DNA of 64,000 nt from the NCBI RefSeq assembly GCF_016097555.1, contig NC_054706.1:26947029-27011028 (forward strand), given 5' to 3'. The notes under the pieces were generated by a model that searched no databases, was not told the origin of the DNA, and was given only the letters and a program-made list of their open reading frames with translations. Below are positions 41,801 to 56,800 of the stretch, in pieces; the first letter of the stretch is position 1; the number at the start of each line of letters is the position of its first letter. A program made the position numbers and the translations under genes. The DNA comes from Gigantopelta aegis (taxonomy: Eukaryota; Mollusca; Gastropoda; Neomphalida; Peltospiridae).

Positions 41801-44800
41801 GGAAACACAATACTAGATGTATAGTCGTAATAATTCAGATCTTTCTTAAAGTTCTATAATTCTAACCGATAGTATGATGGAAGTTGATCAGTTGGTGTAC
41901 CAGTCAGCAGGGTATCAAACTTTTGTTAGCCAAATGGCCAAATGTTATTTAAAATGTTATCGGTCTTTGTATTTTGAACATTTATTAACATGCACCTTAA
42001 CAAAGAACGTTTTTGGGGTTAAATTGTGATAAGCGACAGTTACAATCTATTTAAAAATTGAATTGCAACTGGTATTTAATGTTTTTAAATTATGTAGCGA
42101 TCCACTTGCATATATCAGGGTTCTCACGGACCCGGAGTCCCGGGTCCCTGGCGCAGCAATCATGGATGGGACGCACCATATTGCATACACGTGCGTCCCT
42201 GTGGACGCAGTATATTTTTATTTTTATTTAACTTAAATACAATTTTTTTTTTTCTTCTTCATAAAAATTCTTGAAATAAGTGTTATTGGTACAATCAGTT
42301 GGTCACTCCAGAAAGCCGCCCTCATCAATGTACCCACTTCGTGGAAATGATCTCAACCATGTGACCCAGATTTACAACATTAACTGGTACGACAAAACAT
42401 GACTAATAAAAAGTAAAACTTGTTGTCTCTAGTAATCAAACATTTAATATAAAAAATGCAACATGTCTTAAACAGTATTTCATTTGATTTAATCGCATTT
42501 TCTACCTTTACGACAAGCAGCTGGCAGTACACTACTGAATAGTAGACTGGCCACGTGGACATGCAAACAGCGCTTATTCATACCTTGAGGCGGATCAACT
42601 GAACAAAACCGGTTGAAAATGTTTGGTTCTAAAAATCGTGATCGAAAAAAAATCTTTTGTAATATTTTTTTGTTTTCGCATTATTAGTTGAATATATATG
42701 AGTTACCTGGTATTTGTTTTATATTTTATCATACATTTTAATAATAAAAAAATGTGTTCATGTACTTTTTATTATGACATAAAACCATTTAAATCAATAA
42801 ATGTCAATGTTTTTGTGTTGTCAATGTTATACAATTCACTTGATATTTTATTGGATATATCAATTCATCTTCAAATGTGGACTCTCCTGCATTCCTAATG
42901 GACTCTCAAAATATAAGATCATGAGTCCATGGACTCTCAATATTTTTGGAAGAATGAGAACCCTGATATATGAAATAATAACTCTATACTGAACACGTGT
43001 TTCCTGCTTTAAATCAAAACCATGTACATTTGTTTTGATAAATCTTCTTTTGATAAATCTTGTTTTCACTCCTGCAGCACTGCATGAACTATGCAGAAAA
43101 GCATTCCAGCAGACTTCCGTGTTCACATTATGTGATGAAACTACACAAGTCCATTTTCGGATCCCATGAAGATATCAGCATGGTAGGCTCATTGGTCTAG
43201 TGTTTTATTCACTCGTTAAAATCAGTATGCTTTAGTGGTATCGGTACTTAATGTTAATAATTTTACGGAAAGGTTCTACAACTTGGGAAATAACTTGGAT
43301 CATTGCCTGCTATTAAAAACAACAAAACCAAAAACCACACATGACTATAGTCCTTCCCATTGGGAAAGCCTTTTTTCATACTATGAAATTTACTATTAGT
43401 TATTTATTTTTGAGCTGATTGTTTTCTAAATTGCATACAAAAATGGTGGGGTTTTTGGTCATTTCCAAAACACTTTTTCTTTTCTTCTTGCTTCAAACCA
43501 AACTGAAATTATTTACCAAAAAAACATTTTTGTAGGAGGATGTGACAGACTATAGAATCACATTTCAGATGTTTGTCCATTAATGCTACTTACAGGATCA
43601 TTTCTGTTTGACTGTTTTTCAGTTGGACACTTACAATGACAGTAGTTACGGTAGTGACCAGAGTTGTTACAGCACACTGTCCACTAGGTCACGGCGTCGC
43701 CGACTACAGCGACGCGAGAGACATGATGAAATGAGGTCACGATCAAGGTCACGATCGCGAAGCAGAAGTCGAGGTAACATACATATTCTGTCCCGGATCA
43801 GGCTTCTGGCTATCCAGAGATGGGATCCAGGACAGACATGCTCGAAACCGTAGTGGTATAGGAGCATGTTAAAATATCTCGGCTGTGATTTTTCAATTTA
43901 TTAAATCTGATTTCATAATTTTTTACTTAAAATAATTTTCACAGAGTAGATTGTATTTGACATGAAATGATAAAAAAAAAAACCCCTATATTTAGGCATA
44001 GTGTAGAATATTTAGCCTTTTAAGTATCGGTTCCTTAATATAAATGTGACTGAATCTTGCAGCTCCAGTAATTTTATATAAGATCCTGTTAAATCAGGTT
44101 AATTAGCATATTACTTCATTAAATGTTTCTTTGTTATTTAAAAACCCATTAGGGTATTTCTCGCTCCATCCTGTGCACCATGACTGGTATATCAAAGGCT
44201 GTGGTATGTGCTATCTTGTCTATGGCAGGGTGCATATACCATCCCTTGCTACTAATGCAAAAATGTAGCAGGTTTCCTCTAAGACTATATGTAAAAAATT
44301 ATCAAATGTTTGACATTCAATACATGTAGCTGATGATTTACAAATTAATGTGCTCTAGTGGTGTTAAACAAAACAGACTTCTGATTATATGTCAAAATTA
44401 TCAAATGTTTGACATCCAATAGCTCATGATTAATAAATCAGTGTGCTCTAGTGGTGTCATTAAACTAAACAAGCTTTAACTTTCATTATGTAAAAAAAAA
44501 ACCCCACCTCCCAAAAGCAGTTAAATGTGTCATTCTGGATTTTTTAGTACGTAGCCAGCAGTTTTCTAATTCTTGATCAGGTTTCTACTGTTATGGGTTT
44601 ATGGTAGGTGAGACATTTAATTCCATGTAATTCTTCTTTTAATATACATGTACCCGCCACCCACAAGATAACATTTATTTAAACAAAGTATACAAAGAGA
44701 AACAATTTAAGCACAATATATATATATATATGATTTTCAGTTGTAATTACTATATGTTTGATAAACACTTTCTTTAATGTTACTAGCTGTTTCATGCACT

Positions 44801-47800
44801 GGCATAGCCAGGATTTTTTACTGGAGTACGTTGTAAGCTGTTCTAGTATTGTAAGTATGACTTTAGATTGCAGCAAAGCTAAGACGATAAAGGGTGTGCT
44901 TAAAAATAAGTATGCCCAAAATAAGCAAGTCCAAATTAATTACAGATGTGCTGACCTTAAAACATTTTACATCAAAATCAATGCAATGTTAAGCTGTAAT
45001 TAGATTAAAATAACTTGAAATGCATTTCTGAATGTATACAACTCTTTACCAGCTATTACTAAGTTTACTGCACTAAGAAGACCTTGCTTAGAACACACAA
45101 AACACAGTTGTGTCCAAATTAGTGAGATCTACAGCCCTGGTAAGACAGGCTGTTATATAAGATTGGGGCTGGGGTGGGGACGGGAATGTGATTGGGGTGG
45201 GGTGACCTCCACCATTGCTTTTATGTCATTCTGGAATTATCCTGATCGACTTTTTCAGCAACTACAGATTCTGGTTATAGCGCACATGCCAGAGAACGCC
45301 AGATGCGAAGGCGAAGAAATCGAGACGACGACTATCCACAAAAAGGCCCCTACCACAAACTCGTTCCGCCATTCCACGAAGATGTGGAGAACATCGCTCC
45401 GGAACACTTACACCTGAAGACTGCATTGCGAGACAACTCGAACTGGCAGACGTCTGGTGACCAAGCCGAACCCCCGCCATACCTCTCGGAGAACACGGGT
45501 AACCACGAATACAAGGCAGCGTACGACAAGTATGTCCGTCTCAAGTACAGACAGCAGAAACTGCGAGCTCTGCGTCAGGGAATCGGGGAAGACGAGTGCC
45601 ACATGGATTTGCCAATCACTCTGGGAGTACCAGTCGAGTCGAACTCCGACACAAAGTCCATGGCTTCCCTCATGTCCTACACATTTGGTATGTGAGAATG
45701 TTGTTGTTTGTCAGTGGAAAAAATGTTTTTTTAATACATTAATCTAATCTCTCACCTTGTATATTATCTCCCCCCTCCCTACCCACTGATTCATTTGGTG
45801 TAAAGTCAGGTTAAGTATTTTAAAAAAAAGAAAGAAATTAAAGTTTTCTTCAGTTCCACTGTTAATTATGTTTCAGAGTTGCACATGCATGTAATAGTCT
45901 GTAGATTTTGTTTTATTTTTGTTGATTCTTTGTCTTAGATGAAAATAGCTATGATCATTGTGAGAAGTTGTGTTCTGGAACATTTCCCTTCATATTTGCA
46001 TTAATTTAGTGCTCATGTTCTATATATACTAACATGTTTTATTTTATTATAATATATTTTATATTTCTTTACTGACTGGGGCAATAGAGCACTCACTGAG
46101 GTGCAAGATCAATTGCCGTTGATGGACTAGGTGATCCCCCCATCTTATAAAGTGCCCAATTACTGGTATATTAAAGGCTGTGGTACATACTACATATATC
46201 TAATGGAAATATATTTTACTGGTTTTTGGAATTAGTAGCCTTTGTGGCTGCAATGAGCCTTCTAACTCTTATTCTCGACCAAGTGTCAAAATAACTGTTA
46301 GACACCAAATAGCCACAGTTTAAAGTGAGATGGTGTGTTATCAATTAAAAATTCAGGGCTAGTTCTGGCACTCAACAACTTCGCCAATTAAAAATTTTAA
46401 AAGCAATTGTCATATTTTATTTTAATATGTTGGAAAAAATTACATGTAAAAATTGAGATTTTTTAACAAAATATATCAGCGTTGTTTTGCTATTTTTGAA
46501 GTTTAATACATAATTTGGCAAAATGTTCTTCTCACCCAGAGCTAGCCCTGAAATTTCTTTTCATTTCCTTACTCAGTGTATTTTGTTTGTTTATCCAGGA
46601 AGTTATCTCCCAGAGTTACACAACATGTATGGATCCGACTGGGCTCTTCATGTTGGCAGTGACATTGATAGTATTATGAGCAGTGAGGTTTCCATGTTTC
46701 CGGACGCAAAACCTCTCAGGTCAGTTGGAAAACTAGGATAAACATGTCTTTGGTTAATTTTTATTCAGGCTCTGAAAAGTACTCCAACAACCATTTCATT
46801 CGTTCATCTCTTGTGCAGTAGAGTTTTGTGTAACTGATTTTTCAATCACATGCCCATTGGGCTATTTCTCGTTCCAGCCAGTGCACCATGCGGCTGTGGT
46901 ATGTGCCATCCCGTCTGTGGGATGGTGCATATAAAAGATCACTTGCTAGTAATAAAAAAATGTAGTGGGTTTCCTCTCTAAGATTATATGTCAAAATTAC
47001 CAAATGTTTGACATCCATTAGCTGATGATTAATAAACAAAACAAACTTTAACATTTTTCATTTACACATTAAATTTGAGACATAATTTATATATATATAT
47101 ATATCTGTTATTGTCTTGTCTTACAATTATTCATGTTATGAGAAAAGATGGTTTACCTTAATGTTAATATTTTGTGCAGAGCAAGTGAGGAGGCGGTCGC
47201 AAGCAGGATTTCAGACGTTTCAACTCTAAAACCTGTTGTAGAAGAAAAACCAAAGAAAGCAGTACCAGTTAACAGCAAGCCGAAGGTACAGTTCACTTTT
47301 TAAAATTCATTACTTTAGACTTAATGGTACATCTAGAAGCTAATTGGTAACATTAAAAGCCCAAACAAAATGATATAAATAAATCATTAAGTGGGTGGAT
47401 GTGTTTTACGTAATGTTTTGTTGTAGAGATAATTTAGAAAAACAATTACGATTTTTTTTATTCGGTCTGTTTATCCTTGTTTAAATAACAAACATATTGT
47501 CAACACTAGTACTTTTTTATTTCAGGAATATATTGGACCTGAATTTGCTTATCGGATTAACAAAACTCCAATACAGTTGCATGTTCCACTACAAGGGGAG
47601 GTAAGTTATTTAGATTTTGTTTTTCTTTTTTGTCGACATTCCAGTTCTTAAATAGGGAGATGAGTTTCTACAAAAGAGTTATGTATGGGATCTTTTATTA
47701 GTAATTTTGTTGATTTTATCATGTATCCTGAGTTGGGAACTGTTACTGTGTACGTTTTACCTATTTTATAAGTGGAGATGGTTGGGTGAGAATTTATGCT

Positions 47801-50800
47801 GTATAATAATAATAATTAAATATATTTTTTATTACTAGACCTTGTTCACCCGAATGAATCCATTAAATGAAACTTCACTTTCAGTTTTGTCCAGTTTTTA
47901 TTGTGGTAATTATTATATTTACCTGAATGTCAGTTGAATTCTGCCAATTAATACCTTGTGTTTTAAAAAAAATTGAATGTGAGAATTTTTGACATTCATT
48001 CAAGTATAAATCACCGAACCGTTTTACACACTGTATCAATATGAAATCTTTTCAGTAAATGTCATTATACTACATTAACAGTATTTTAAAACATGCTAAT
48101 AAGACATTTTGATATTGTGTGGGGAATAACATAGCCCAGTAGTAAAGTGTTCATCTGATGCGCGATCGATCTCTGTTGGTGGGCCCATTGGGCTATTTCT
48201 CGCTCCAGCCAGTGCACCATGACTGGTACATCAAAGGCTGTGGTATGTGCTATCCTGTGTATGGGATGATGCATATAAAAGATCCCTTGCTGCTAATCGA
48301 AAAAAGTGGCCCATGAAGTGGCGAAAGTTGGTTTCCTGTGTGGTCACTAACCATATATCCGACGCCATAATAACCATAAATAAAATATGTTGAGTGCGCC
48401 GCTAAATAAAAAAATGTCTTCCTTCATTCCTCTCTAAGACTAAGACTATATGTCAAAATTACCAAATGTTTGACATCCACTAGCCGATGATTAATAAATC
48501 AATGTGCTCTAGTGGTGTCGTTAAACAAAACAAACTTCTTCCTCTCTTAGACTATACGTCCAAATTACCAAATGTTTGACATCCACTAGCCAATGATTAA
48601 TAAATAAATGTGCTCTAGTGGTGTCGTTAAACAGAACAAACTGTTTAAATTGGTGTGTTCTGTTTTTGTCTTACAGGGCCACAAGCATCCATCTGTGGCC
48701 CGCCGGGTGGTGGTGGTTCACGTGACGGGACAGAAGTTTGAGTTGACCTGTGACCCCTCAACAACGGCACGACAGCTCTTTGACACCATCATCACTCACA
48801 TTGATCTTCCCGAATTTTACTTCTTTGGATTATCGTATATTTCTGGTAGGCAGACACAAGTGCTGTTTTCTTAAGCACCCTCATGTTTTAGTATAAAACA
48901 TATTTGGGTCCAGGCATGAACTTATTAGTGATGGCATTTAAGAAACCAAGTTTGCTAGCTTAATTAAAAAAGATTATTTATTATAATTAATTCCGGTCAG
49001 ACTAAGCACACAGTTAAAGCTGATGGGAAATGACAGGTGTGTGGCACTGATAGCCACAAGAAACAAGCACATGTCACAATTGGAGAAACAAGGACTGGGA
49101 TGTGGAGGTGGAGAGCAAAAGACATTGAAAGATGGAGAAGTTGCCAGATCGGGAAGAAGTGAGATGGAATTCACAGGAGAGTAAGGAAAGGGGGCAGTGG
49201 GATTAAAAAAAAATAAAAAATTATATATGTAATTCCATTTATAATGGATTGTATAAAATAGAAGAATAAACATTATGGACCAAATTTATGAATTTAGGTA
49301 TTTAGCCCTCTAAGTTTCCTAAACAGCTGTGTATATTTAATCATTTACAGTAAACGTAATAAACCAGAAATAAATTTTCCATATAATTCTGGTTTACTTC
49401 AACAAATTTGAATTCATATTTATATTTTAAGATGTATATTTAAAAATTAAAAAAAAATATTAAAATTAAAAGACAGATTATTTAGTATGTGCATGATATA
49501 TCAGACTGTTCTGTGTTAACAGATGGAGAACACTTCTTTATGGACAATGACACGAAGCTGCACAAAGTGGCCCCAGAAGGCTGGAAGGAAGGCAAGAGTC
49601 ACGGCTCCACTGTCGACTTCTCACTCTACCTCCGAATCAAATACTATGTCGACTCTCTCTCAGACTTCAGGTGGGTTTCATCTCTTGCATAATCACAAGG
49701 GGCAGGATTTAGCTGTCGGTTGAGTGCTTGTTTGGGGTGCTTGCATCGCAGGATCAAACCACCGTGATGGATCCATTCAGCTGATTGAGTTTTTTCTCGT
49801 TGTAACCAGTGCACCACAACTGGACAAAGGCCGTGGTATGTGCTTTCCTGTCTGTGGGAAAGTGCATATAAAAGATCACTTGCTGCATTAGAAAAAAAAT
49901 GGGTTTCCTCTGATGACTACGAGTTAGAATTACCTAATGTTTGACATCCAATAGCCGATGATTGTGTCGTTAAACAAAACAAACTAACTTGCATAATCAC
50001 AGTGGTATTTTACAGCCAGTAATCTAGATGCATGGAACTGCTTCAAGCAATGAATTTTGTGTTAATCACACCCTAGTATATTGTTTAAAACTGCGTTCAT
50101 GGGACTGAGTATACTTTTAATGTTTAAGTATCGAGTTTTATTGTCTTGCCATGATGTGCCATTACCATTATTTCAGATCTTATCTGCAGTTTACCCATTG
50201 GGCTATTTCTCATTCCAGCCAGTGCACCACGACTGGTATATCAACCAAATGTTTGACATCCAATAGCCGATGATTCATAAATCAGTGTGCTCTAATGATG
50301 TAGTTAAACAAAAATAGACTTTAACTTCATCTGTAGTCTAGTTCACATTGAAAGGCAGTGATTTGAGTCACTGCATAAATCTTGTGTGCAACATTATGTG
50401 TACACGTGCAGTAAATATTTACTTGATTAACTTTACATCAATCTTTACATTTGTTTTTCTCCTCTTTTTCACAGGCACCGTGAAAGCTACCACCTTCTTT
50501 ATCTGCAGCTGCGTCACGATGTCGTGGAAGAACGCACTCGCTGTTCTGACGAGCAGGCCCTAACCCTGGCTGGCCTGGCCCTGCAGGCCGAGTTTGGTGA
50601 CCACACAGACCAGACGGCGCTATCGTTGAACTACTTCATCCCTGAGCAGTACGTCTCCAGCCACACCATCAAGAATGTGGGCATACAGAGTGTGCAGGAG
50701 CGGGCCGCTTTGGCGCATGCAGACAACTGTGGCATCGAAGCCAGCCAGGCAGAGATGAAATTTATTCAGGTGAGCGTGTAGATAGTGGTTTTAAATGGAG

Positions 50801-53800
50801 TGGGGTGGTGATGGAGTGTAACCACTTTAGGAAGTGTGAAAAGATTTTGGAATTGTACCAGGCGTCGGTGAGGAAATTCTGGTATAACTGGCGCAAGTGC
50901 AAAAATAAAAGGGAAAGGAAGGATGATGGATATTTGACCAGTAATAATATTGTTAGATGTATAGAAAAAACATGGAAATGATCCACACAAAGATTTAAGT
51001 AAGCATTAATCCTCTACATTCATTCATTCATTCAATGACATTCATTCATTCATTCATTCATTCATTCATTCATTCATTCATTCATTCTTTCATTCATTGA
51101 TTCATTCTTTCATTTATTTATTCATTCAGGTATCTTTAACACAATCCTAGAATTAAATTTCAAATGATAACCTTCTTTTAAACGTAATCTAAACCCTGTA
51201 GAATATTGTTTACTGATTTGATTTTTTTTTTTTTTTCAGTTGGTACAAAAGCTACCTGAATATGGGATTCACTTCCATAAGCTTTTCAGGGTGAGTATAA
51301 CTAAATGTTTTCTTTAACCTTCATGGAATCAAATCGGCAAAACTGTTTTGGCATTCAAACTTAAATAATTAACTCGTTCAAGTGCATGTAGCTATAGCAT
51401 TCAAGCTTTTTATGGTTATTGTATTCAAAGAGTCATGCTCATAACATTCATACCCATATAGTAATAGCTTTCAAGCTCATATAGTGATACTTTTTAAGCT
51501 CATATAGTGATCAAATCCAGTGTTCACATTTTTTTGTGAAAGAAAGAAAGAAATGTTTTATTTAATGACGCACTCAACACATTTTTTTATTTACGGTTAT
51601 ATGGCGTCAGACATATGGTTATGGACCACATAGATTTTGAGAGGAAACCCACTGTCGCCACTACATGGGCTACTCTTTCTGATTAGCAGCAAAGGATCTT
51701 TCATTTGCGCTTCCCACAGGCAGGATAGCACAAACCATGGCCTTTGTTGAACCAGTTATGGATCACTGGTCGGTGCAAGTGGTTTACACCTACCCATTGA
51801 GCCTTGTGGAGAACTCACTCAGGGTTTGGAGTCGGTATCTGGATTAAAAATCCCATGCCTCGACTGGGATCCGAACCCAGTACCTACCAGCCTGTAGACC
51901 GATGGCCTAACCACGACGCCACTGAGGCCGGGTTTTTTGTGAAAGTCACTAGCCCTCACAGAAGCTTTGGCTTATTGCCGTATGAATTATAATAATACAA
52001 TTGATAGTTTCCACTAGCTCAAACAAAAATTCCACTAGCTGGGACTGAGAGCTTGTGAATTTGTCGAACCCTGTCATTTCTTTGTACAAGACTGTTGCAA
52101 TAAAAGTTCCATAATCTTGTGATCATTTCTGGAATCGTTTAAAGTGACATTTCTATTGCAGTCGAAGAATGACACCACACACGTTGTCTGGGTTGGAATA
52201 GCCAGTGTGGGTTTGTTGTTGGCCGAGAACCAGGGATACCGACGCGTGATTGTCGCTCGCCACGAGTGGCAGTCCATCAAGAAGATCTCCTTCAACAAGA
52301 GAAGGTTCAGCGTTCAGCCGAAGGAAGAGTTTGCTGGACTGGGCAAGCCGACCAAAACCAACCTGTTCACAAACAACTATAGGAAGTACGTTCTTGTATC
52401 TTATCATTTGTGGAAATTGGAGCAGGACGTAGCCCAGTGGTAAAGTTCTCACTTGTTGTGCGGTGGGTTTGAGATCGATCCCCATCGGTGGGCCCATTGG
52501 GCTAGTTCTCGCTCCAGACAGTGCACCATGACTGGTATATCAAAGGCTGTGGTATGTACTATCCTGTCTGTGGGATGGTGCATATATAAGATTCTATCTG
52601 CATTAGGAAAAATGTAGCGGATTTCCTCTGATGACTACGTGTTTGACATCCAATAGCCGATCATTAATTAAGCAATGTGCTTCAGTGGTGTCGTTAAACA
52701 AAGCAAACTTTACTTTTCGTGAAAATTAGTGCATCTGTAGACCAAGAACCATTTTCACATATTATCGTAAGCCCAGTTGTCTCGCCGTTACAAAGTAAAA
52801 AGGCAAGATATAGGTATTACTTTTCCAATAGTAGAAGCGGTGACGACAGCTTCAACTTCTGTGATGAATATTTGCGTTTCGATCAGTTTGTCATAAACTA
52901 TAAGTCCAAGGTAAATTTTGTGTAATTTTAAACAGCATTAACTCCTCGAAAAAAAAAAAAAAGTGAAAAACCCACGAAAACCCCATAACAGTTTTATGTG
53001 AAAATATGTGAATAAAAGTTACTTATTTGTACCTCTCAACATGAGTATTGTCAAAAATTAATCCAGTAATCAAAAGATTAATTAAAAAAGAAATCCTTTT
53101 TTTTTTTTTTTAATGTCTGATGTTTTTTTAAAAATCATCCTTCTTTATTTTTTATCATTGCTTAAAACATCACATTATATTATATTCCATCTCATATTTC
53201 TTTTGTGACTTTGTATATATATACTTGTGTTTTATTTTTAGGGGACGATACCTCCTGCAGTTTTCCACAGCGCAGCACAGATTCCAAATGCGAATGAGGA
53301 ACCGACCGAGTATTTCCGACACACGCAGAGGTTGGTTGATAGAACATAGCGATATATTACTAAGTTTAGAGGATAAATTGTTAGGTCCATTACCAAAAAA
53401 TTTCTTTATTGATCTTAATATCCCACCAACATTTACGTTTTTGTGTTATCACTATCACCGTTCTTGTACACAGTGATGAACACTTGATTGAAACTTTGGA
53501 AAATTACCATTTGAATTTTAATTAAGTGGAAATCACTTGATCTCAATATTTTTACTGTTATGTTAAAATTTATGTTAGATGCTTCTGCAATTCTTGACAC
53601 ATTTTTATATACACTTTCAAATTTAAGATCGTTAATACTATAACATGAAACATCTACCTTAGTCAAATCACTTGTTGCAACGTAGGTCATTATTTTGATA
53701 CTTCGTCAGTGTGTTCATTGTGTTTTAAAGTAGGTAGGAGGCTGTGTATTTAAATTAGGTTGTTATGTTAAGCATGTTCCTAAGCAGTGTAAGTAATCTG

Positions 53801-56800
53801 TAAATTAAATGTAATTTACAATAACTGGTAGGCAAGGTACAATAGCTGATAAAAATTGCCAGTTGTCGGCTTATTTTGTAACCTTGCTCAGACCTTGCCA
53901 TTTATAAAATAAAGTTTAACCTTCTGAATACTACAGGAGAGATATGTCACCCAACGTCATGCAAGTTAATGTTGGGATCTATCACTCTTGGAGCGGGATT
54001 TACCTCAGTCGGTTGAGTAACTCGCTTGAGGTGCTTTCATCGCACAATTGAATCATCTTGGTGGATCCATTCAACTGACTGGGTTTTTTCTCTCTCGTTC
54101 CAACCAGTGCACCACAACTGAACAAAGGCCATGATATGTGCTTTTCTGTCTGTGGGAAAGTGCATATAAAAAATTCCTTGCTGCATTAGGAATTACCAAA
54201 ATGTTTGACATCCAAGAGCCGATGATTAATTAATGAATGTGCTTTAGTGGTGTCATTAAGCAAAAACTTCTTGTTTTTTAACTATCACTCCAGTCCTCTG
54301 AGACTTATTTCAAGGAGAGTATTTTGTAGCTCCCCTTAACGTTTGGATTTAAAATAATAATATTACAAAAGGATGAAATATCAATGCTCAATATGGAAAT
54401 ATCAATGCTCAATATGGAAATATCTTAAATCTTTCCCATAATCCAAGTTAAGGGAGAAATAACCACTCCTCTCAATTTGTTTTCATGGCAAGGTCTGTAG
54501 CTTTGTGTACTACATGTATGCATGGAAAAGATCCCATTTAATTTTCTTTGATTTTTTTTTTTATATCCGTTCCAGGTAATGATGATAAAGTTTCGACGTC
54601 CACTGACCACGAGACCGTTGTGAAGACTGCCGTACATGCCAATGATGATGGCTTCGAGTTGCAAGACAAACGGAGCCTCCAGGTATCATTTGATCTTACG
54701 ACAACGTCACACGATAGGGGTGCCTAGTACGAGAATAACCGACTGACAAGACAAACGTATTGATGGCTGTAAATTTGGCTATTCGCGTACGAGACACTTG
54801 TATCATGTGGCGTCGTCTTTAATATTCAGTTGGTTACATCCAGATTGAACGACGCGTTGAAGAAAATCGTCATTTTGAAAATAAAAAACTATAACAGAGA
54901 AAGATTTAGCTCAGTGATAGAATGGTTTCCCCAGTGGGGTTTTTCCTGCCATCTTAACTAGTTCGTATGCACTGTCCTGTCTTTAGGAACTTGCATATAA
55001 AATAGGAAAGAACACATAAGAATTCCCTGAGTATTAATTGTAGTTACTGTAGTAACCGATTCTACAGCAGTGCATTTTTCTGTCATTTTTTTGGACCTTG
55101 TGTCAAAATAACTATATGTTAGATGCTGAATGGCCAGAATGTAAACTGTTGTAAAAAAACAAAAAAAACTGGGGTTTTTGGTGTGTGTTTTTAAATATGC
55201 AGTTTTAAGTCAATATACATGTATCACTGAGCTGTAAATGTTTTGTTTAATAATAATAATAATTTTTGTTGGATAAAAGTTTCATGTTTAACAAGTGTTT
55301 ATATAATTGATTTTAAAAATCCTCATTGCCTGTTTAAATTTGTTTTAAGGTGTCCTCCAGTGAGGTAGACGATGAACCCCCATCCAAGTGTGGCAGGTAT
55401 GTTGGTTAATTTGCTGATCTGTTTGTAGCATGATGAAGTATATATATAAACAAGATGCACATTTGATAACCAACTCTAATGTAGATATTCAAAATTAACA
55501 AATTAACCAATGTTTTAACATGATTATTTAGTAAATATAAAGATTATTTAACCAAAGAATTTCATTGAATGTCTTCTCTTTAGCTTGTTCACAACACATA
55601 GCAATGAAAGTTATAGCTTTAAAAAAAACAAAAAAACCATACAGCTTAGCATGATTAAAAATCATCAGCAAACTCCTTACAACATGAAGTATAGTATTGA
55701 ATATTATGTTGCTCATGAACTATATTTGCCAGATATACTTTACTTTTAAGTAGACTTTTTTGACATGTTATAATTTGTTTTTGTCTTAAAAAAACCTATA
55801 TGCAAGCCACTTTTTCTCTGTCACAATAGTTTTTTATGCTGTTACATGACCAGATAAACATAGCATTTTTTTTTTAGCACACCGACTGAATTTAATACAT
55901 TTTGTTGGGTTAGTTTGAAACCAAGATGCAGTGTTTAATTTTCTTAAAAAAGTGGGATGGGATGGTGTGGGGGATCTTCAACAAATTCCTTTTTTTTTAG
56001 GGTTGTTTAATATATCATTCAGTAAAAGTTAAAACAAGATGAGATTTGTTTTACTAGAAATGTTATGAATAAATAAATTTCAAGGTATAAATGGTTAGTA
56101 CTTTGTGCCAGTAATTTTAGCTTTGTGGACTACAGAAAATAACAAACTTGTCAAACACTGCTTTAATCATAGCGGCCTTTTCAGGTTTTGTGCAGGTACT
56201 GAAACTAATTAAGTTTTAAGGTGTAAACACGCATGATGCTTGACATATGCATGCTTTTTGATAGTCCTCCTCCATACCGACCCGCCCTTAGCCTCAGTCT
56301 GGATGACCTCCGCAGTACAGCGCCACCTGGGAGTGAACGAGGCTGGCTGGCTGACCTCTCGGCATCTTGTTTTGATATTAGGCCTGATCAGCCACTGCAT
56401 GGTATGATGCTTGCTGGTTTGTATTTAATATTTTCAGGCCCCTGAGAATTGAATATTTGCATAAACCATTTATGGGTTACGCAAAAATAAATTCAGGTAA
56501 CCCATTTTCTTTTTTGTGTAACCTGCTATTTCCATGTAAATAATATCCTAAATTTAAAGCACGAATGGGAAAATAGGTTATATTAGATTTGCGTGAATGA
56601 CGCGCAAACGATACAACTGTTCTCGAAATTGTCAGAGGCCTGAAATTTTTTTGCACCATATTTATTTTGTTTACCTATGGTTCAGTTAAATGAAATCATA
56701 GAATTTGTGTATGATTGAAGTTAATATAATTATCTTTTGTTGTAACTAGCTAATTTGTATACGATAACATTGATATTTATTTTCTGTCTAATTTAATACC

